DNA of 11,463 nt, from assembly GCA_002435835.1 (NCBI GenBank), contig DIVM01000270.1, positions 1 through 11,463 of the forward strand. The letters are read 5' to 3'. The stretch comes from Firmicutes bacterium UBA6132 (GTDB taxonomy: Bacteria > Bacillota_A > Clostridia > Tissierellales > Sedimentibacteraceae). The notes below the pieces were generated by a model. The model was not told the origin of the DNA. It ran no database searches and saw only the letters and a program-made list of their open reading frames with translations. A program made the translations under genes and the position numbers. Positions 6,231-11,463 of this stretch are shown in pieces; positions within the stretch are counted from its first letter, which is position 1; every line of letters begins with the position of its first letter.

Positions 6231-7292
6231 TTACCACTTAATAGTTACAACTGGTTTTATTAAATCAGCAGGTTTATTTTTCATTAACATAAGAGCCTCT
6301 TCAATATGTTCAAAACCTTCAAATCTATGTGTAATAAGTTTACTTACATCAAGTTTTTTGGTTTGAAGCAATGAAGCCATTTTTTCCATTTTTAATCTGC
6401 CACCTGGTGTAAGTCCTGCATTTATACTTTTATGACCCATACCAACACCCCAATCAACTCTTGGTATCTTGATATAATCTCCTTCGCCGAGATAATTAAC
6501 ATTGCCAATGGCTCCTCCCGGTTTTAACATTTTTACAGCTTCAGCAAATGTATCAACGTCTCCGCCTGCAATTATTACTCTGTCAACACCTTTTCCATTA
6601 GTTTTATTTAAAATTTGCTCAACGATATCTCCATTTTTATAATTAATTATATCAGTAGCTCCATAAAACTTAGCAGCTTCTACACAGTTAGGTCTTGAAC
6701 CAACTGCAAATAAATGAGAAGCACCCAATTTATTAGCACCCGCAACAGCCATTAAACCAACTGGTCCAATACCAATTACACATACTGAATCTCCAAGCTT
6801 AACACCTGCAAGCTCTGCTCCATGAAATCCAGTAACAACCATGTCAGGCAACATTACTGCTTCAGCAGGGTCAATACCATCGGGCAACAATGCTAAATTT
6901 GCATCTGCTTCATTTACATGAAAAAGCTCACCAAATACGCCATCCTTAAAATTAGAGAACTTCCAACCAGAAAGCATTCCTCCAGAATGTTGTGCAAAGC
7001 CAGCTTGTGCCTCTAATGATCCCCAATCAGGTGTTATAGCTGGGACTATTACTCTATCACCAGGTTTGAAATCTTTTACTAAATTACCTACCTCGACAAC
7101 TTCACCAACTGCTTCATGACCAAGTATCATGTTGTGTCTATCGCCGATAGCTCCAGCCCATACTGTATGTACATCCGATGTACATGGTGCCAAAGCTATA
7201 GGTCTACAAATAGCATCCAATGGTCCACATGTAGGACCTTCTTTTTCTATCCAACCTATACTTCCAATTTTCAACATTGCAAATCCTTTCAT
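6231..7292 (-). CDS. adh: NADP-dependent secondary-alcohol (isopropanol-type) dehydrogenase
   Basis: Zinc medium-chain dehydrogenase that interconverts secondary alcohols and ketones with NADP(H) in the cytoplasm. The 353 residues align by eye without gaps over the catalytic and cofactor regions to the Thermoanaerobacter brockii and Clostridium beijerinckii enzymes. The catalytic zinc ligands are all present at family numbering: Cys37, His59 and Asp150, with Glu60. The Rossmann motif is GIGPVG at 174-179. Gly198, Ser199, Arg200 and Tyr218, which bind the 2'-phosphate of NADP in that family, are conserved. The structural-zinc cysteine cluster of horse-type enzymes is absent, as expected. The ATG has AAAGGAG nine bases upstream. 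It appears to be transcribed alone, with its own terminator. It may dispose of reductant from fermentation; the true substrate (acetone, acetoin or another ketone) is not decided by sequence. Confidence 0.95.
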   Translation of the reverse strand: MKGFAMLKIGSIGWIEKEGPTCGPLDAICRPIALAPCTSDVHTVWAGAIGDRHNMILGHEAVGEVVEVGNLVKDFKPGDRVIVPAITPDWGSLEAQAGFAQHSGGMLSGWKFSNFKDGVFGELFHVNEADANLALLPDGIDPAEAVMLPDMVVTGFHGAELAGVKLGDSVCVIGIGPVGLMAVAGANKLGASHLFAVGSRPNCVEAAKFYGATDIINYKNGDIVEQILNKTNGKGVDRVIIAGGDVDTFAEAVKMLKPGGAIGNVNYLGEGDYIKIPRVDWGVGMGHKSINAGLTPGGRLKMEKMASLLQTKKLDVSKLITHRFEGFEHIEEALMLMKNKPADLIKPVVTIKW

Positions 7293-7394
7293 AATTCAGT
7301 TCTCCTTTAATTTTTGTTTTGATTAATACAAATACCTTCCTAAATTATGTTTATATTTTATAATATATACCCGACAAATTAATACATAAACTCA

Positions 7395-7443
7395 AAATAA
7401 ATAAACTATTAATATAATTTTGGTTACACAGGTTTATTTATTT
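7395..7443. repeat. 12-bp perfect inverted repeat after the stalk-protein gene
   Basis: AAATAAATAAAC at 7395-7406 and GTTTATTTATTT at 7432-7443 are perfect complements with a 25-base loop. It lies 16 bases beyond the stalk-protein stop. It could act as a weak terminator, but the stem is almost all A-T and lacks a clean U-run. The rest of the 167-base gap shows no clear gene; the dehydrogenase promoter must be here but no convincing -35/-10 pair stands out. Confidence 0.45.
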
Positions 7444-7459
7444 AATTAAGCCTACTTTG

Positions 7460-8494
7460 TTAATCTTTATAGTCCATAGAAGTGTCAATTCCAATGGTCT
7501 TAGTAGCATTATCATAGGTTACTCCAATATTAAATGTTTTCGCAATATCCCGTAACTTAAAGTAGTTATTTCCATTAATATTATAAGCCGTAATAACTGC
7601 CTCTTCTCCATTCACATAAAACTTAGCAGCAGAAAGAACTGCATTTTTAGATGTTGCATTTCCATTGACAGCCATCTCTCCTCCTACTGAGGTATACTCT
7701 TTATTGGACACAAGATTGATTGAATTTTTTTGACCATCCCATGTAACCTCAAACTGCTTGTTAGTGCCATTTACTACAAAAGCCAAATCACGAAGCTTGA
7801 AATAATTATTCCCTTTGATATTATAAGCTTCGAAAGCTCTTTCTTCCTTGTTTACAAGAACCTTAGAAGCCGTTGGAGTTGCTGTTAATGTTTCTGGAGC
7901 TCCCTTTACCGTTAATATAACATTATAATCTGCAAATGATTGCCCCTGTGCACCCCTGAAAGAAGGATGATAATTGGAAATACTATAAACTCCTTCATCT
8001 AAAATAACATAATTACCTTCTCCGCCTACAGCATAATCATAATCATAGGGATTTGGTACTTCCTTAGTAGTATCTATGGCAATCTCATCTGAATTTTGTC
8101 GATCTACATATTCAAAAAGATAGAATTTCTCAACATCAAAATTTATATTACCTGCATCATAATCTGTTGTATATGAACCATCGCTCAACTGCTTTGCATA
8201 GTTAACATATTGATCTCCAGGACCGTATGTAACGATACAAGGAGCTGTAGCTGTTATATACAAATCTTTAACAATTTCTATTTGATGGGATTCTCCCATA
8301 CCATCATCAATATTAATTGTAGTGATGTATTCATTACTGTTATCTGATACTACGTTGGAGATATTAATATAAGTATCATAATATGGAAGTACGTATTGCT
8401 TTTCATTGCTTGTGCCCACTTCAGCTGCATACGCCGGCAAAATTGCAAATACCAAAGTTGCCGCTAAAATAAAGGCTAAAAATCTTTTTTTCAT
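7460..8494 (-). CDS. Secreted protein with two stalk (copper amine oxidase N-like) repeats
   Basis: A 344-residue exported protein. Residues 1-23 are a signal peptide: MKKR, a hydrophobic core, then AYA before AEV as the likely cleavage site. Residues about 30-200 form an unrecognised extracellular domain rich in Tyr, Asp and Asn. The C-terminal part has two copies of the copper-amine-oxidase N-terminal-like stalk unit, about 207-266 and 288-340. Each carries AYNIxGNNYFKLRDxA (223-238 and 303-318, 80 residues apart) followed by a strand pair ending in a hydrophobic I-x-L or I-G-I. In clostridia these repeats are widespread in surface proteins and are not catalytic. ATG with AAAGGGG seven bases upstream. 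It has its own candidate promoter and sits downstream of the NhaC operon terminator, so it is probably a separate unit. The function of the N-terminal domain is unknown. Confidence 0.85.
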   Translation of the reverse strand: MKKRFLAFILAATLVFAILPAYAAEVGTSNEKQYVLPYYDTYINISNVVSDNSNEYITTINIDDGMGESHQIEIVKDLYITATAPCIVTYGPGDQYVNYAKQLSDGSYTTDYDAGNINFDVEKFYLFEYVDRQNSDEIAIDTTKEVPNPYDYDYAVGGEGNYVILDEGVYSISNYHPSFRGAQGQSFADYNVILTVKGAPETLTATPTASKVLVNKEERAFEAYNIKGNNYFKLRDLAFVVNGTNKQFEVTWDGQKNSINLVSNKEYTSVGGEMAVNGNATSKNAVLSAAKFYVNGEEAVITAYNINGNNYFKLRDIAKTFNIGVTYDNATKTIGIDTSMDYKD

Positions 8495-8545
8495 GTTACT
8501 ACCCCTTTAAATTGATATAATTTATATTTAGTGTGACAGATTAAT

Positions 8546-8572
8546 ATTATACCAATAAATGGTTTAAATCAA
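8546..8572 (-). promoter_or_regulatory. Candidate promoter of the stalk-protein gene
   Basis: The minus strand has consensus TATAAT at 8546-8551 preceded by TGG (extended -10), and TTGATT at 8567-8572 as a -35 with a short 15-base spacer. A start near 8539 gives a leader of about 45 bases. It lies after the upstream operon terminator, consistent with an independent unit. Confidence 0.55.
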
Positions 8573-8661
8573 TATACGTAGTTCGACAAGATTCTACAGT
8601 TATTTGCTTATGGGTTTCCCAATATCCATAACATTATAATTATATATGAAATTTTCATCAA

Positions 8662-8693
8662 TAAAAAAGACAATCCATAATAAAAGATTGTCT
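8662..8693 (-). terminator. Terminator of the DUF917-NhaC operon
   Basis: On the minus strand AGACAATC pairs with GATTGTCT across a 10-base loop and is followed by TTTTTTAT. It lies about 60 bases beyond the transporter stop codon. Confidence 0.85.
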
Positions 8694-8721
8694 CTTACCT
8701 CATTATTTTTTTAGATAATGC

Positions 8722-8748
8722 CTAAAGAACACGGGACGGGTCTTTTAG
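8722..8748 (-). repeat. Small hairpin with a GC-rich CCCGTCCCGTG loop
   Basis: The minus strand reads CTAAAAGA, then a loop with CCCGTCCCGTGT, then TCTTTAG; the arms pair with one bulged A. It starts four bases after the NhaC stop codon. The GC-rich core stands out in this AT-rich gap. It may be a small intergenic repeat or a 3'-end mRNA structure; it lacks the U-run needed for a terminator. Confidence 0.35.
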
Positions 8749-8751
8749 TGA

Positions 8752-10302
8752 TTAGCTTTCACCTTTTACCTTGTAGTCATTATCTCTTTTTTCCGTAACT
8801 TTATTTAAAACATACAGTGCAATAATTAAAGCAATAATTATAATAATATTCGTAATTATTCCAGAAGTAAATGCAGCAGATACAACAAATCCAATGGTCG
8901 ATACTAAAGCGCATAAAAGAGCATATGGGAGCTGTGTCTTCACATGGTCAATATGGTCACAAGCAGCACCTGTAGACGACATTACTGTTGTATCAGAGAT
9001 TGGTGAACAATGGTCCCCAAACAATCCCCCACTAAATGCAGCTGCAATCATTGGATATAATGGAGCATTCAGTTGAACTGCCAACGGAATAGCAATTGGA
9101 ACCAAAATAGCAAAAGTTCCATAAGACGTTCCCGTACTAAATGAAATTAATGATCCTGTCAAAAATACTAATGCAGGCAATAAAACAAGTGGAATATTTC
9201 CTTGAATCAATTGAACTATATAGTTAGCGGCACCCATACTTTTAGTTAAACTGCCTATGCTCCATGCCAATATCAATATAACATAAGTCATAGTCATACC
9301 TTTTATACCATCCATAATTAATTCCATTGCTTCTACAAATGTAAATGTTTTCTTTATCAATGATTGAATTACTACAACAATTACACCAAGAAGAACAGAC
9401 CATGCTAAGCAAATAGCGCCATTAGCTGATCCAATTGCTTCTACAAAACCTTTTTCAGGAAATCCGCCAGCCCAAAGTAAAATCGGTAGAATAGAGCCCA
9501 TCATTACAACAATTGGTAACCAAAAGCTAGATAAATCACAAGTTTTAGCTTCAAACTTTGCATCAGTCAATTCTTTGGAACTTAGAGGTTTAGAGCCTAT
9601 TCTAAGGACTTCACCGGTTTCTGCTCTTTTTTCAGCTTTAAGCATTGGTCCGAAATCCTTTCCGGTAACAGCAATTATAAACACAAAAGCTACAACTAAA
9701 ATAGCATAAGAATTAAACGGGATAGTTTTTAAATAAGCCAAATATGGCGATTCTTGTATTCCAAGATCCACGTATGAACTTCCTATCAATCCCATAACAT
9801 ATGCAAGCCATGCAGAAAATGGAACTAACAAGCATACTGCAGATGCTGTGCTGTCAGAAATATATGCTAGTTTTTCACGGGAAATTCTTTTTTGATCAGT
9901 CATTGGTCTAAACAATCCTCCAACCATTAATGTATTAAAATAATCAGAGAAAAAAATTAATATACCAAAACACCAAGCTGCAACTTGTGTACTTTTTTTT
10001 GTTTTCATTCTTTTTGTCATCACATTAGCCAGAGCAACGGCTCCGCCATTGTTTTGTAAAAATGTAATCATAATTCCAAACAAAGCAGCTTGAAACAAAA
10101 TTGCAGCGTTCCATTCACTGGCCATACTTGGAACAATGAAATCAGATACACTATTAATTAGCCCTAAAAAAGGATTCCAACCATAAATTACTGTAGTTCC
10201 TAAAAAAACACCTGCTGATAAAGAAATAACAACATCCTTTGTTAAAAACGATAATAAAATAGCAATAATTGGTGGTAATAAAGCCAAAAATCCATAATCC
10301 AT
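8752..10302 (-). CDS. NhaC-family transporter (Na+/H+ antiporter family)
   Basis: A 516-residue polytopic membrane protein of the NhaC family within the ion-transporter superfamily. It has about 11-12 hydrophobic segments, a hydrophilic cytoplasmic stretch near 215-258, and a charged C-terminal tail after 500. Family motifs are SDYFNTLMVGG from 119, SDSTASAV at 149-156, FSTGTSYGTFA at 388-398 and GGLFGDHCSPISDTT at 425-439. ATG with AAGGAGG seven bases upstream. The gene begins 21 bp after the DUF917 gene, so the two are almost certainly co-transcribed and end at the terminator downstream. NhaC relatives include exchangers of organic acids and amino acids such as malate/lactate, so the operon partner suggests transport of the DUF917 enzyme's substrate or product. 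Simple Na+/H+ exchange remains possible. Confidence 0.9.
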   Translation of the reverse strand: MDYGFLALLPPIIAILLSFLTKDVVISLSAGVFLGTTVIYGWNPFLGLINSVSDFIVPSMASEWNAAILFQAALFGIMITFLQNNGGAVALANVMTKRMKTKKSTQVAAWCFGILIFFSDYFNTLMVGGLFRPMTDQKRISREKLAYISDSTASAVCLLVPFSAWLAYVMGLIGSSYVDLGIQESPYLAYLKTIPFNSYAILVVAFVFIIAVTGKDFGPMLKAEKRAETGEVLRIGSKPLSSKELTDAKFEAKTCDLSSFWLPIVVMMGSILPILLWAGGFPEKGFVEAIGSANGAICLAWSVLLGVIVVVIQSLIKKTFTFVEAMELIMDGIKGMTMTYVILILAWSIGSLTKSMGAANYIVQLIQGNIPLVLLPALVFLTGSLISFSTGTSYGTFAILVPIAIPLAVQLNAPLYPMIAAAFSGGLFGDHCSPISDTTVMSSTGAACDHIDHVKTQLPYALLCALVSTIGFVVSAAFTSGIITNIIIIIALIIALYVLNKVTEKRDNDYKVKGES

Positions 10303-10323
10303 TCCATTTCCTCCTTTTCACAT

Positions 10324-11436
10324 TTAAATTTCTTTATACTCAATATCAAATCCAAAATACTTTGGTTCTAAGTATTTAATTACCTGCTCCGCTTTCAATA
10401 TCGGATTGCAGCTTGCAACATATATTTCTATATCATTTCCTTCAACAATATCGTCATTTCTCAACGGCTTGATTAGATTTGGCTCAATGGTGCAAATCAA
10501 GTCAGGACTTGAAACTATATACTCTCCATCAATCCAAGCAATATGGGTTTCATTCTTGAAATACATTTTTAACTCATGTCCCTCAAAATCCTGAATGCCT
10601 TTTAATGTATGAATGCCCATGTAATATCCAGCTTCATCTTTCCATTCCTTCTTTATAACAATTCCTCTAAAAATACGCTTCATTCCTGAAGTTTTAAGTT
10701 TTGATGCTAATGTCCCTTTCTCTTTCTTAGCTCCATTCAATAATTTGCCTACTTCATAAGCTTTACTGATAGAACCTCTCACCAATAGACGCTTCAGCTG
10801 TTTCCCTGTAACAGGAAATCCTGCCAACGCAGTGGAACCAAAGGATACCTCGCTCAAATATTTACCAATACGCTCCGCCAAAGTTAGACTTAATGCATCT
10901 TTCATGATACAAATATTACCGAACTTGTCAAAGCTGACTGCCGGGCAGAAATTTACATCTTCAGTCATAAGACTAATTTGAAATATTTCTGGTATAGCCC
11001 TTCCTGCATAATCACCATCAACTATGGTTTTATCCAACATTTTTGCAATTGCCATGGGAATTGGTAAATTTGACCCTCCTACTTCTAGTGCTACTATTAT
11101 ATCAACATTCTTCTTAGTATATTCTTCCCACTCTTTTACAGCGTTCATCATATTTTTGGGATATTTTTTATCTGTCAATCCTAAAGTAACCATTTGTCTT
11201 TCTTTATCTTCTGTCAACGGCGCCGTAGAACCCATTAGAAATGTACAGATTGCAACTGCGTCATCATCAATTTCATCCACATTTACCCATGTTATTTCCC
11301 CTTTAATTTCCAATGCTTCACTTAAAACTTTTAAACCTTCTGCAGGATTTCCCCCTCCTCCAACTCCAAGCAGCGTACAACCATCAATAAAAATTTTGGC
11401 TTCTTCAATATTAGAAATTGAACTTTTTTCTATCAT
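10324..11436 (-). CDS. DUF917 / S-methyl-thiohydantoin desulfurase family protein
   Basis: A 370-residue cytoplasmic protein of the family long called DUF917, now named after an S-methyl-thiohydantoin desulfurase. The N-terminal glycine-rich motif GCTLLGVGGGGNPAEG (residues 19-34) is the family hallmark. IVALEVGGSNLPIPMAIA and VDGDYAGRAIPE follow in the N-terminal domain; after about residue 240 comes the smaller C-terminal domain (KRIFRGIVIKKEWKDEAGYY). Members often sit near hydantoinase-type genes and permeases, and most have no tested reaction. The ATG at 11436 is chosen because GGAGG lies eight bases upstream; the in-frame GTG at 11445 overlaps that site. It is the first visible gene of a two-gene unit with the NhaC transporter; only 27 bases remain upstream, so more of the operon or the promoter may lie outside. 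Membership is clear, the exact substrate is not. Confidence 0.88.
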   Translation of the reverse strand: MIEKSSISNIEEAKIFIDGCTLLGVGGGGNPAEGLKVLSEALEIKGEITWVNVDEIDDDAVAICTFLMGSTAPLTEDKERQMVTLGLTDKKYPKNMMNAVKEWEEYTKKNVDIIVALEVGGSNLPIPMAIAKMLDKTIVDGDYAGRAIPEIFQISLMTEDVNFCPAVSFDKFGNICIMKDALSLTLAERIGKYLSEVSFGSTALAGFPVTGKQLKRLLVRGSISKAYEVGKLLNGAKKEKGTLASKLKTSGMKRIFRGIVIKKEWKDEAGYYMGIHTLKGIQDFEGHELKMYFKNETHIAWIDGEYIVSSPDLICTIEPNLIKPLRNDDIVEGNDIEIYVASCNPILKAEQVIKYLEPKYFGFDIEYKEI

Positions 11437-11444
11437 ATGAAACA

Positions 11445-11449
11445 CCTCC
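11445..11449 (-). promoter_or_regulatory. Ribosome binding site that fixes the DUF917 start
   Basis: GGAGG eight bases before the ATG at 11436. The alternative GTG start at 11445 would lie inside this site. Confidence 0.8.
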
Positions 11450-11463
11450 GCATTATTTTTTTG

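Noticed and set aside
11024..11440. A 138-codon open frame on the plus strand antisense to the DUF917 gene.
   Set aside because: It lies wholly inside a well-supported gene, has no ribosome binding site and reads as low-complexity antisense; the same applies to the plus-strand frames at 312, 965, 1196, 7116, 7129, 8894 and 10406.
1..11463. tRNA, rRNA, CRISPR, insertion sequence or prophage elements.
   Set aside because: No cloverleaf, spaced repeat array, transposase, integrase or terminal inverted repeat could be identified on either strand.

Overview
The window is strongly AT-rich, has Gram-positive-type ribosome binding sites (AGGAGG-like, 5-9 bases before the start) and U-tailed hairpin terminators. 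It encodes a secondary-alcohol dehydrogenase of the clostridial type, a copper-amine-oxidase-like stalk protein and a long dCache chemoreceptor. Together these point to a motile anaerobic member of the Clostridia, probably an amino-acid or peptide fermenter. No rRNA, tRNA, CRISPR array, transposase or phage gene was seen.

Region 1 (1-3813) looks like an amino-acid catabolic unit. On the minus strand, a YkvI-type membrane transporter gene is followed by a kynureninase gene that runs off the left edge. Divergent from them is a 458-residue regulator with an N-terminal Cro/C1-type helix-turn-helix and a long unrecognised C-terminal part. The shared intergenic region carries candidate promoters in both directions, a palindrome with an imperfect second copy, and one short leader reading frame with a ribosome binding site on each side. 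My reading is a regulated uptake-and-cleavage module for kynurenine or a related aromatic amino acid.

Region 2 (3814-6230) has a long bidirectional terminator between convergent genes, then a methyl-accepting chemotaxis protein gene (minus). Upstream of the chemoreceptor lie a sigma-D-like -10 element and a compact, structured, less AT-rich block with nested long-range pairings and a terminator-like 3' end. This block resembles a riboswitch or attenuator, but I cannot assign it to a known class.

Region 3 (6231-8661) holds two single-gene units on the minus strand: an NADP-dependent secondary-alcohol dehydrogenase with every diagnostic residue I checked, and a secreted protein with two C-terminal stalk repeats and an unrecognised N-terminal domain.

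Region 4 (8662-11463) is a tight minus-strand gene pair: a DUF917 / S-methyl-thiohydantoin desulfurase family protein followed 21 bp later by an NhaC-family transporter, closed by a terminator. This is again an enzyme beside a transporter, probably for a small nitrogenous or sulfur-containing substrate. The operon may begin beyond the right edge.
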